Position numbers and translations under genes: made by a program. A stretch of 64,000 nt of DNA, from NCBI GenBank assembly GCA_905214925.1, contig CAJMOB010000004.1, forward strand, positions 94,208 through 158,207. Direction: 5' to 3'. The notes beneath the pieces were generated by a model. The model searched no databases, had not been told where the DNA came from, and was given only the letters and a program-made list of their open reading frames with translations. This DNA comes from Scybalomonas sp905214925. GTDB lineage: Bacteria; Bacillota; Clostridia; Lachnospirales; Lachnospiraceae. Below are positions 26,026 through 33,530 of the stretch, in pieces (positions within the stretch are counted from its first letter, which is position 1; each line of letters begins with the position of its first letter).

Positions 26026-26583
26026 TTAGAATGGAATTTCTGTTTCTGAAAGAGGTTTCCATTGCTTATCTTTTTCACTAATAATGAGTGGAAATCCCTC
26101 TTCTATTCCCCAATCAATTCCGATTTCTTTATCATTCCAAGCAATTCCCCCTTCATCATTCGGATGATAAAAATCGGTACATTTATAGCAAAATTCTGCT
26201 TCCTCAGAACGCACTAAAAATCCATGGGCAAATCCTTCTGGAATATAAAATTGTTTTTTATTTTCTGCGGATAACACAACACCAAACCATTTTCCATATG
26301 TTTTTGAATCTTTTCTTAAATCCACAGCTACATCAAATACTTCGCCTCTTACAACACGCACTAATTTCCCTTGTGGAAACTGTTTTTGAAAATGAAGTCC
26401 TCTTAACACACCTTTTGTAGACATAGATTGATTATCCTGCACAAACTCCATAGTAAGCCCTGCTTCTTCCATATCTTTTTGATTATAGGTTTCCATAAAA
26501 TAACCTCTTTCATCTTCAAAAACCTTTGGTTCAATAATATATAACCCATCGATTTCACATGATGTCACTTTTATTTTACCCAT
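26026..26583 (-). CDS. rfbC: dTDP-4-dehydrorhamnose 3,5-epimerase
   Basis: Third step of dTDP-L-rhamnose synthesis, cytoplasmic cupin enzyme. The 185 residues match the family. Visible are FEDERGYFMETYN, RGLHFQKQFPQGKLVRVV (catalytic His near residue 66), and GFAHGFLV. Last gene of the rfbABDC operon, 26 bases after rfbD. Confidence 0.95.
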   Translation of the reverse strand: MGKIKVTSCEIDGLYIIEPKVFEDERGYFMETYNQKDMEEAGLTMEFVQDNQSMSTKGVLRGLHFQKQFPQGKLVRVVRGEVFDVAVDLRKDSKTYGKWFGVVLSAENKKQFYIPEGFAHGFLVRSEEAEFCYKCTDFYHPNDEGGIAWNDKEIGIDWGIEEGFPLIISEKDKQWKPLSETEIPF

Positions 26584-26609
26584 TTTTTCTACCTCTTTCT
26601 ACAAACGTT

Positions 26610-27467
26610 TCATCTTGTTTCTTCTATAATTTCTTTTAAATAGCGGGATACCGCATCTTGCCATGATGGCAATCTATGAAATCCATTTTCTATGAGCTTT
26701 TCTTTATTCATACGACTATTACGAGGTCTTTTTGCCTTTGTTTTAAATTGTGTGCTATCGACAGGCGTTACAACAACATCCATACCTGCTTGTTTAAAAA
26801 TCTCACAGGCAAACTCATACCAACTGCAAAAGCCTTCATTGGTAGCATGATAAATACCGTATTTTTCCGTTTCCATCATATCCACTAAAAGAACAGCTAA
26901 ATCAGCAGTATAAGTTGGAGAACCCACTTGATCTTGAACAACACTAACGGCTCCTCTTTCTTTTCCAAGTCGCAACATAGTTTTAATAAAATTATTGCCA
27001 TTTTTTCCAAATACCCAAGAAATACGAACGATAAAATATTGTTCTAAATACTTTTTAACGGCCTCTTCTCCTTCGTATTTTGTCTGTCCATATACATTTA
27101 ATGGTTCAATTACTTTATCTTTTGTATCCCAAGGCTTCGTGCCTTCTCCATCAAATACATAATCCGTACTTAAATAAAGCATTTTAATTCCAAGTTCTTG
27201 ACACAATTTTGCAAGAAAAGCAGTGGCAGTAGCGTTAACCGCCCTGCATTGTTCTATCTCATCTTCGGCTTTATCAACGGCTGTATACGCAGCACAATGA
27301 AAGATTCCATCGATCTTTTCTTTCTTCACTACTTCTTCCACTTGTGCTTGATTTGTAATATCCATGGTGGAGCGATCTGTCCCAACGGCTTCGTGCCCTC
27401 TCTTTTCCAATTCTTTTACAATATCATATCCTAACTGGCCGTTAACGCCTGTTACTAAGAATCTCAT
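26610..27467 (-). CDS. rfbD: dTDP-4-dehydrorhamnose reductase
   Basis: Final step of dTDP-L-rhamnose synthesis; NAD(P)H-dependent short-chain dehydrogenase fold. The Rossmann motif GVNGQLGYDI is at the N-terminus and the YxxxK pair is in VYGQTKYEGE (about residues 129-133). The start at MRFLVTG (27467) is preferred: AAGAAGGG lies seven bases ahead. An upstream ATG at 27488 would add seven Lys-rich residues. Confidence 0.95.
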   Translation of the reverse strand: MRFLVTGVNGQLGYDIVKELEKRGHEAVGTDRSTMDITNQAQVEEVVKKEKIDGIFHCAAYTAVDKAEDEIEQCRAVNATATAFLAKLCQELGIKMLYLSTDYVFDGEGTKPWDTKDKVIEPLNVYGQTKYEGEEAVKKYLEQYFIVRISWVFGKNGNNFIKTMLRLGKERGAVSVVQDQVGSPTYTADLAVLLVDMMETEKYGIYHATNEGFCSWYEFACEIFKQAGMDVVVTPVDSTQFKTKAKRPRNSRMNKEKLIENGFHRLPSWQDAVSRYLKEIIEETR

Positions 27468-27499
27468 CTTTTTTCCCTTCTTTTTCATTTTTTCTATGC

Positions 27500-28522
27500 T
27501 TAAAGACGGTTGCCATACATTTTATCAAAATAGTTTTTATATTCTCCACTTAAAATATTTTGCCACCAGTCTTTATTCGTTAAATACCATTCAATTGTTT
27601 CTTGAATACCAGTATCAAATGTGTAAATTGGCTTCCAACCTAACTCTTTTTCCATCTTTGTTGGATCAATGGCATATCTCTGATCGTGTCCTGGACGATC
27701 TGTTACATACTGTATGAGATCTTCTGATTTATTTAATGCTTTTATAATCGTCTTTACCACTTCTAAATTCGTTCGTTCATTATGACCACCTATATTATAA
27801 ACTTCGCCTTCTTTTCCATTTCTTATAATTAAATCAATGGCAATACAGTGATCAAGAACATGAAGCCAATCTCTTACATTCTCCCCTTTTCCATAGACAG
27901 GAAGTGGTTCTTCTGCCAATGCTCTGCTAATCATAAGAGGAATTAATTTCTCTGGAAATTGATATGGTCCATAATTATTGGAACAACGAGAAATTGTAAC
28001 TGGCATTCCATAAGTACGGTAATATGCCATAACAAATAAATCTGCACTGGCTTTACTAGAAGAATAAGGGCTTGATGTATGAAGCGGTGTTTCTTCTGTA
28101 AAAAATAAATCTGGACGATCCAGTGGCAGATCTCCATATACTTCATCGGTAGATACTTGATGGAATCGTTTCACTCCATAGGTTCTACAAGCATCAAGAA
28201 GAACTACCGTTCCCATTACATTTGTCTTTACAAAAATACTCGGATCAGAAATGGAGCGATCCACATGACTTTCCGCTGCAAAATTAATGACGATATCAAA
28301 CTTTTCTTTCTCAAAAAGTTCCATAATAAACGAACGATCGGCAATATCTCCTTTTATAAATCGATAATTTTTCTTTTCTTCTACTGGCTTTAATGTCTCT
28401 AAATTGCCTGCGTAAGTTAATAAATCTAAGTTTACAATCTCATCATCTGGATATTTATTTACCATATAATGAACGAAGTTACCTCCAATAAATCCAGCGC
28501 CTCCAGTAACTAAAATCTTCAT
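27500..28522 (-). CDS. rfbB: dTDP-glucose 4,6-dehydratase
   Basis: Second step of dTDP-rhamnose synthesis. The 340-residue extended short-chain dehydrogenase has GGAGFIGGNF for NAD binding, AAESHVDRSI, the STDEVYGDL motif with the catalytic Asp-Glu pair, and YSSSKA with the catalytic Tyr and Lys. It lies between rfbA and rfbD in the operon. Confidence 0.96.
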   Translation of the reverse strand: MKILVTGGAGFIGGNFVHYMVNKYPDDEIVNLDLLTYAGNLETLKPVEEKKNYRFIKGDIADRSFIMELFEKEKFDIVINFAAESHVDRSISDPSIFVKTNVMGTVVLLDACRTYGVKRFHQVSTDEVYGDLPLDRPDLFFTEETPLHTSSPYSSSKASADLFVMAYYRTYGMPVTISRCSNNYGPYQFPEKLIPLMISRALAEEPLPVYGKGENVRDWLHVLDHCIAIDLIIRNGKEGEVYNIGGHNERTNLEVVKTIIKALNKSEDLIQYVTDRPGHDQRYAIDPTKMEKELGWKPIYTFDTGIQETIEWYLTNKDWWQNILSGEYKNYFDKMYGNRL

Positions 28523-28601
28523 ATTCTAATCTCCCTTTCCTGTTGGTTTTTCTTCCAAACCAAACTTAAACTTGTATCCGCTCAATTTTATTTGCTCATT
28601 T

Positions 28602-29486
28602 TTAACGAATATCAATATACTTTCCGTCCATAACGTCTTTTAAATAAGCACCATATTGATTTTTCTTATGCATCTCATATGTTTCTCTCAATTGATCCAT
28701 CGTAATCCAATGTTGTTTAAACGCAATTTCTTCTAAACAAGCGATTTTTCTATGTTGATGAGTTTCCATTGTGCGCACAAAGTTTGTAGCATCTACTAAA
28801 GAGTCGTGAGTTCCTGTATCAAGCCATGTAAATCCTTGACCGAGCAGTTCTACTTCCAGCTCTCCATTTTCTAAATAAATGCGGTTTAAATCTGTAATTT
28901 CTAATTCTCCTCTGGCAGAAGGTTTTAAACTTTTTGCATATTCTACAACTTTATTATCATAAAAATAGAGACCAGTAACACAGTAGTTACTCTTTGGATG
29001 TTCTGGCTTTTCCTCAATCGATACTGCCTTTCCATCAGAATCAAACTCAACAATTCCAAATCGCTCTGGATCATCTACATAATATCCAAATACCGTAGCC
29101 CCTGTTCTTTTATTGGCAGCTCTTTGTAAACGCTTTGTCAGTCCATGACCATGAAAAATATTATCTCCTAAAATCATGGCTACGTTATCATCGCCAATAA
29201 AATCTTCTCCGATAATAAATGCCTGTGCGAGTCCATCTGGTGATGGTTGAACCGCATATTGAATATCAATTCCAAATGGATGTCCATCTCCTAATAATGC
29301 CTGAAATCGGTTAATATCTTCTGGTGTTGAAATCAAAAGGATTTCTCGAATTCCAGCATTCATAAGAACCGATAATGGATAGTAAATCATCGGCTTATCA
29401 TAAACTGGCAATAACTGTTTTGATGTTACTTTTGTAAGAGGATAAAGGCGTGTTCCTGATCCCCCCGCTAATACGATCCCTTTCAT
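28602..29486 (-). CDS. rfbA: Glucose-1-phosphate thymidylyltransferase
   Basis: First step of dTDP-rhamnose synthesis: joins dTTP and glucose-1-phosphate. The 294 residues are typical. Signature GGSGTRLYPLTKVTSKQLLP at the N-terminus, then GDNIFHGHGL and EEKPEHPKSNYCVTG. First gene of the operon, with a promoter close upstream and ribosome site GGAGG. Confidence 0.97.
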   Translation of the reverse strand: MKGIVLAGGSGTRLYPLTKVTSKQLLPVYDKPMIYYPLSVLMNAGIREILLISTPEDINRFQALLGDGHPFGIDIQYAVQPSPDGLAQAFIIGEDFIGDDNVAMILGDNIFHGHGLTKRLQRAANKRTGATVFGYYVDDPERFGIVEFDSDGKAVSIEEKPEHPKSNYCVTGLYFYDNKVVEYAKSLKPSARGELEITDLNRIYLENGELEVELLGQGFTWLDTGTHDSLVDATNFVRTMETHQHRKIACLEEIAFKQHWITMDQLRETYEMHKKNQYGAYLKDVMDGKYIDIR

Positions 29487-29519
29487 TTTTTTACCTCCAC
29501 GTTTTTCGTTTTCTTTTAT

Positions 29520-29548
29520 TATAAACAGTGACGTAAGGTCATAGTCAA
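29520..29548 (-). promoter_or_regulatory. Promoter of rfbABDC
   Basis: Minus strand TTGACT (29548-29543), 17-base spacer, TTTATA (29525-29520). The spacer holds a TGAC-N5-GTCA near-palindrome that could be an operator. Confidence 0.65.
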
Positions 29549-29567
29549 GAGAAACGATTTCGTTTTC

Positions 29568-30506
29568 TTATCGCTTTAGCTCTCTTTCTCTTAGCAATTG
29601 CGCTACTGCTATTTCATAATCTTTTAAACGATTTGCCTTCTTAATCTTCTTTAAAAACTTATCGCTATCTTCAAATAAATGTCCCATATAAAACCAAAGT
29701 TCTTTCATTTTAAATAACGTATTTTTCTCACCAGACATGATTTCTTGATATCCTTCATAAACTTCGTCATGGAATTGTTTCCACCTCTCCTTTGTCAATG
29801 TTCCTGTACCATTTATTTCATCAATTAATGCAGGGTTGGCAATAATCCCTCTGCCAAGCATCACTTTTTCTTCTTTGGAAAATTTTGTTTTCCACACTTC
29901 ATAACATTCTTTTGTAAAGATATCCCCATTATAACAAAGAGAATGTGTTGTATGACTTTGTGCATATTCGTAAGATTCCCAATTGGGTTTATTATTATAA
30001 TAATCTTTTTGCACCCGTGGGTGGATAATCAATTCTTCTAGTGGATATTCATTAAAAATTTCCAATAGTTTCTCAAATTCTTTTGGATTTTCGATTCCAA
30101 GCCTTGTTTTAATAGAAATTTTTATAGAATGATTGGCATAAATCTCATCTAAAAAACGAGCAAGCATTTCTGGATCGGATAAAAATCCAGCCCCTTTTTT
30201 CTTTGTAACTACCGTTCCTGATGGACATCCTAGATTTAAATTCACCTCTTGATATCCATATTCCTCTAATAATTTTACTGTATTTAAAAACTGTTCTGTT
30301 TGGTTTGTTAAGATTTGCGGAACTAAAAAAATCCCCTTATTATGCTCTGGAATCACATCATTTTTTTCCCGTGATGTTAATCGATTATGAACCGTTGGAG
30401 ATAAAAAGGGAGAAAAATATTTATCCACATTGTGAAATACTTTCTCATGGGCATTTCGATAAATATAGCCTGTAATACCCTCTAATGGAGCCAAATAATA
30501 TTGCAT
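29568..30506 (-). CDS. tRNA-dihydrouridine synthase
   Basis: FMN-dependent enzyme that reduces uridines in tRNA. The 312 residues form a TIM barrel with YLAPLEGITGYIYRN at the start, the catalytic Cys in NLNLGCPSGTV (about residue 95), KTRLG for phosphate contacts and MLGRGIIANPAL. Which Dus class it belongs to is not certain. It is upstream of rfbA on the same strand but separated by the rfb promoter. Confidence 0.9.
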   Translation of the reverse strand: MQYYLAPLEGITGYIYRNAHEKVFHNVDKYFSPFLSPTVHNRLTSREKNDVIPEHNKGIFLVPQILTNQTEQFLNTVKLLEEYGYQEVNLNLGCPSGTVVTKKKGAGFLSDPEMLARFLDEIYANHSIKISIKTRLGIENPKEFEKLLEIFNEYPLEELIIHPRVQKDYYNNKPNWESYEYAQSHTTHSLCYNGDIFTKECYEVWKTKFSKEEKVMLGRGIIANPALIDEINGTGTLTKERWKQFHDEVYEGYQEIMSGEKNTLFKMKELWFYMGHLFEDSDKFLKKIKKANRLKDYEIAVAQLLRERELKR

Positions 30507-30726
30507 ATAAAAGTCCTTCTTTCTATTTTTTCTTATAATCTTCTTTTTTTAACTTCCTATCCTTTTGCTAATTTTCGTTGCCATTATAGCATACAATGCT
30601 TTTACCTGTGAAATTTTTTCTCTCTTTCTTTGCTATATTCTATTAAGATTGTCCTATCCCCTTCTCATTCTTTAAAAATTCCTACATGCCAAAACAAACA
30701 ATAAAAAAATCTATCGTGAAAAATAC

Positions 30727-30766
30727 TTGACATCGCTGAAAAAAAAGTGTAAAGTTCAACTTGAAC
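30727..30766 (+). promoter_or_regulatory. Promoter with palindromic operator
   Basis: TTGACA (30727-30732), 17-base spacer, TAAAGT (30750-30755). The perfect palindrome GTTCAACTTGAAC (30754-30766) overlaps the -10 and start region, followed by another GTTCA. This is the layout of a repressor-controlled promoter; MarR- or TetR-type proteins often use such sites. The regulator is not adjacent. Confidence 0.7.
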
Positions 30767-30800
30767 ATTGTTCATTTTAATGGAAGGAGGCTTAAAAGCA

Positions 30801-31223
30801 ATGAAAGTAAAAAAAGAAAATTTATTGATCATAGCAGGCATCGTCTGGTTTATCGCAGGATTTAATATAGTGCGTATCGGATTAGAAGCCTATACTCACT
30901 ATATAACCGTACAAAATATTTCCTTTTCTGTTATTATTTTTCTCATCTTCTGGTTTCTTATTTTCTATAAACTAACGATAAAACATACAAAGAGAATAAC
31001 AAGATACTCAGAAGAGCTACAATTTTTTTTGAAATTTTTTGATATCAAGTCATTTTGTATTATGGCCTTTATGATGACATTAGGTATTACAATACGGCTA
31101 TTTCATCTCGTGCCAAATATATTCATTGCGATTTTTTATACTGGTTTAGGATTTGCCCTATTAAGTGCAGGACTTCTCTTTGAATACCATTATTACAAAT
31201 ACAAAAAAGATTTATTAAACTAA
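30801..31223 (+). CDS. Small membrane protein, unknown
   Basis: A 140-residue protein with four predicted membrane segments (about residues 7-27, 35-58, 80-100, 108-130). The first and last segments resemble each other (AGIVWFIAGFNIVRIG and IFYTGLGFALLSAGLLF), suggesting an internal duplication. No family recognised. The start at 30801 has GGAAGGAGG ahead; the longer in-frame start at 30768 overlaps the operator. It shares its promoter with the next gene, which may form an operon of small membrane proteins. Confidence 0.7.
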   Translation: MKVKKENLLIIAGIVWFIAGFNIVRIGLEAYTHYITVQNISFSVIIFLIFWFLIFYKLTIKHTKRITRYSEELQFFLKFFDIKSFCIMAFMMTLGITIRLFHLVPNIFIAIFYTGLGFALLSAGLLFEYHYYKYKKDLLN

Positions 31224-31250
31224 TTTCATTTACAATTCTTTGTGTTTTAG

Positions 31251-31378
31251 AACAAAGTGTGCGAGCAATTTGCGAAGCAAAATTATCGTCTTTGCGAACT
31301 GCGCATCCTTCGCACGTAGTGCTTTTTTTATGTTATAGGATAACTCGCTTTGCGAGGAATTTCCTATAACATAAAAAA
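31251..31378 (-). repeat. Dispersed repeat B with palindrome C, copy 2
   Basis: Holds AACAAAGTGTGCGAGCA, TTTGCGAAGCAAAAT, GCGCATCCTTCGCACGTAG and, at 31323-31378, palindrome C in its most complete form: TTATGTTATAGGATAACTCGC mirrored by GCGAGGAATTTCCTATAACA (arms of about 20 bases, loop TTT). It separates two membrane-protein genes that seem to be one operon. Confidence 0.75.
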
Positions 31379-31407
31379 CAATTAAAAAATTAAACTTGGA
31401 GGTTCAT

Positions 31408-31785
31408 ATGTCAACATCACTTATTTTAGCTATTATTTTTATGACATTAGCACTTACTTTTTATACCGTAGGTGTATTCGGAGAAAAGAAAAGAGGAACA
31501 TTACTAAAATGGCATACCATTATCTTTTGGCTTGGTTTTCTCTGCGATACAACAGGAACTACTATTATGGGTAAAATTTCTGGCTCTGGATTTACATTCA
31601 ATCTTCATAGTATAACAGGGACAATTGCTTTATTATTAATGGCATTCCATGCTATCTGGGCAACTATCATTCTTTTTCGCAAGGACGAAAATGCAAAAAA
31701 AGTTTTCCATAAATTTAGCATCTTTGTTTGGGCTATTTGGTTAATTCCTTATGTACTTGGTGTCTTTATTGGAATGAATCACTAG
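31408..31785 (+). CDS. HsmA/TIGR03987-like small membrane protein
   Basis: A 125-residue protein with four membrane segments and the wording FYTVGVFGEKKRGTLLKWHT, FWLGFLCDTTGTTIMGKI, HSITGTIALLLMAFHAIWAT and FSIFVWAIWLIPYVLG, which I recall from the HsmA (TIGR03987) family of unknown function. The His residues within membrane helices are conserved-looking and could bind heme or metal; that is inference. Start at 31408 follows TTGGAGGTTCAT. The stop lies at the edge of a partial repeat A. Confidence 0.65.
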   Translation: MSTSLILAIIFMTLALTFYTVGVFGEKKRGTLLKWHTIIFWLGFLCDTTGTTIMGKISGSGFTFNLHSITGTIALLLMAFHAIWATIILFRKDENAKKVFHKFSIFVWAIWLIPYVLGVFIGMNH

Positions 31786-31825
31786 AACTTCCTCAAACAT
31801 AGTTTCTGACTTGTTATCTTAGTGC
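31786..31825 (-). repeat. Dispersed repeat A, copy 5 (5' half only)
   Basis: Minus strand, directly after the terminator T-run: GCACTAAGATAACAAGTCAG then AAACTATGTTTGAGGAAGTT, matching the first half of the copy at 45091-45187. The element breaks off at the stop codon of the preceding gene. Confidence 0.65.
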
Positions 31826-31880
31826 AAAAAAAGGCTGTCGGCTAGCGAAAGATTTTTAGCTAGTGCGACAGCCTTTTTTG
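31826..31880 (+). terminator. Bidirectional terminator
   Basis: AAAAAAGGCTGTCGGCTAGC pairs with GCTAGTGCGACAGCCTTTTT; strong T-runs on both strands. Shared by the HsmA-like gene and the convergent methyltransferase gene. Confidence 0.9.
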
Positions 31881-31898
31881 ATAAAAATTATTCGATTG

Positions 31899-32708
31899 TT
31901 ATTTCTTTTTCGTTACAAATAATAAATGATTGCTATATCCTAACATTTCTTTTTTCTCACATACATAGAAGTGATATTTTATGTATTGTTCATAGCTTAT
32001 CTCATCCAACTGATTAATTTCCTCTTCTAGCAATTCACTTACTCCGTCAGATGCAACCTCTTTTACTATTTCAAAACCATTATTTGTTAACATATCTCGC
32101 ATTTTATCAATCGTGAAAAATACAAATGGGAAGTTTTTCACTTTAAACGTATCATGATCGTATAAGTCACTCTTCAAGTAATTTTTATCATACATAAGCT
32201 CTGTTAAGATTACCATATCATTTTGGATATAAGCAATAAAAATGGTTCCATCGTCCTTACAAACACGCTTTGCTTCCTTCAAGCACTGGTTCCGATCCTC
32301 TTTGGCTTCTAAATGATAAAGTGGTCCAAATAACAATACAATATCAAAACTTTTATCGGCATAGGCAGACAGATTTTTTGCATTCCCTTGGGACAGTTTT
32401 AAGTTCATCTGTGGCTCTATTTTCTTTTCAAATGCCCTTATATTGCTTTCGGATAACTCTAGTGCAGTCACATCATATCCTTTTTTTGCAAAATATAAGC
32501 TATATTCCCCTGCACCTGCACCAATATCGAGAATCTTATCCCCTTCTTTTAATACTTGTTCAATATAGTGAACCGTTGTTAAGAACTCGACTCTTGCTCC
32601 TTTAGAACGGTTTAAACGAACATCCTCATTGATCAAGTCATAGAGCTTCTTTACTCTCTTTTCCTCTTCTTTTATATCCAATAATACTGAAAAATCAACC
32701 ATATACAA
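31899..32708 (-). CDS. Class I SAM-dependent methyltransferase
   Basis: A 269-residue cytoplasmic methyltransferase. Motif I is ILDIGAGAGEYSLYFA (about residues 59-74), motif II VTALELSESN, motif IV FDIVLLFGPLYHL and motif V KRVCKDDGTIFIAYI. The GPLYHL wording is of the small-molecule (UbiE/Methyltransf_11 or _25) type. The substrate is unknown. Monocistronic. Confidence 0.9.
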   Translation of the reverse strand: MYMVDFSVLLDIKEEEKRVKKLYDLINEDVRLNRSKGARVEFLTTVHYIEQVLKEGDKILDIGAGAGEYSLYFAKKGYDVTALELSESNIRAFEKKIEPQMNLKLSQGNAKNLSAYADKSFDIVLLFGPLYHLEAKEDRNQCLKEAKRVCKDDGTIFIAYIQNDMVILTELMYDKNYLKSDLYDHDTFKVKNFPFVFFTIDKMRDMLTNNGFEIVKEVASDGVSELLEEEINQLDEISYEQYIKYHFYVCEKKEMLGYSNHLLFVTKKK

Positions 32709-32890
32709 TCACGACTCCTTCCCATTTTTTAAAAACAGAATTTTCAATTTTCTTCTATTTTTAAGTTAAATTGTCGTTATTATATCATCGCCCCTACAAA
32801 GAATCAAGTCTTTTTTGTAAATACGAATAGCGTCATCCAATATCTCATTGCTGATAAAAATACCCAACTACATGATAAATTCTTTTATCC

Positions 32891-33502
32891 TTATAAGTCT
32901 TCATAATTGATTTTACAATCTCGATAATAATATTCTTTATCTCTTTCATTGATTTCTCTTACAACATGACAAGGATTTCCAACTGCTACTACATTAGCTG
33001 GAATATCTTTTGTAACGATGCTTCCCGCTCCAATCACCGAATTATCTCCGATTGTAATCCCTGGTAATACGATAACCCCCGCTCCAATCCATACATTTTT
33101 TCCAATATGAATTGGTAAATTATATTGAGACGCCTTTTCTCGAAGCTCTGGTAAAATTGGATGACCAGCAGTTGCTAATACTACATTTGGCCCTATCATC
33201 GTATAATCTCCAACATAAATATGAGTATCATCCACTAATGTTAAGTTAAAATTAGCATAAACATGAGAACCAAAATGAACGTGTTTTCCTCCCCAATTAG
33301 AACGAAGGGGAGGCTCAATGTAACACCCCTCCCCTATTTGGGCAAACATTTCTTTTAAAAGCTCTTCTCTTTTTTTCGCTTCTGTTGGTCTTGTAGCGTT
33401 AAAATCATATAATCGGTCTAAACATTTTTCTTGTTGTACTAATAAATGCTCGTCATCACTATAGTATACATTACCTTCATGCATTTTTTCATAAACTGAC
33501 AT
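32891..33502 (-). CDS. Maltose/galactoside O-acetyltransferase family
   Basis: Acetyl-CoA-dependent sugar acetyltransferase of 203 residues, the usual length. An N-terminal helical cap (VYEKMHEGNVYYSDDEHLL) is followed by a left-handed beta helix of hexapeptide repeats (IGKNVWIGAGVIVLPGITIG, NSVIGAGSIVTKDIP) with the catalytic His in ATAGHPILP. Close to Maa and LacA; the sugar cannot be named. It follows the hybrid kinase gene by 28 bases and may be co-transcribed. Confidence 0.92.
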   Translation of the reverse strand: MSVYEKMHEGNVYYSDDEHLLVQQEKCLDRLYDFNATRPTEAKKREELLKEMFAQIGEGCYIEPPLRSNWGGKHVHFGSHVYANFNLTLVDDTHIYVGDYTMIGPNVVLATAGHPILPELREKASQYNLPIHIGKNVWIGAGVIVLPGITIGDNSVIGAGSIVTKDIPANVVAVGNPCHVVREINERDKEYYYRDCKINYEDL

Positions 33503-33530
33503 GATACTTTTCTCCTTCTCTATGCTTCCA

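Noticed and set aside
30754..30780. The second GTTCA after the operator as part of a long direct-repeat array
   Set aside because: Only one extra half-site is present, so an array is not supported.
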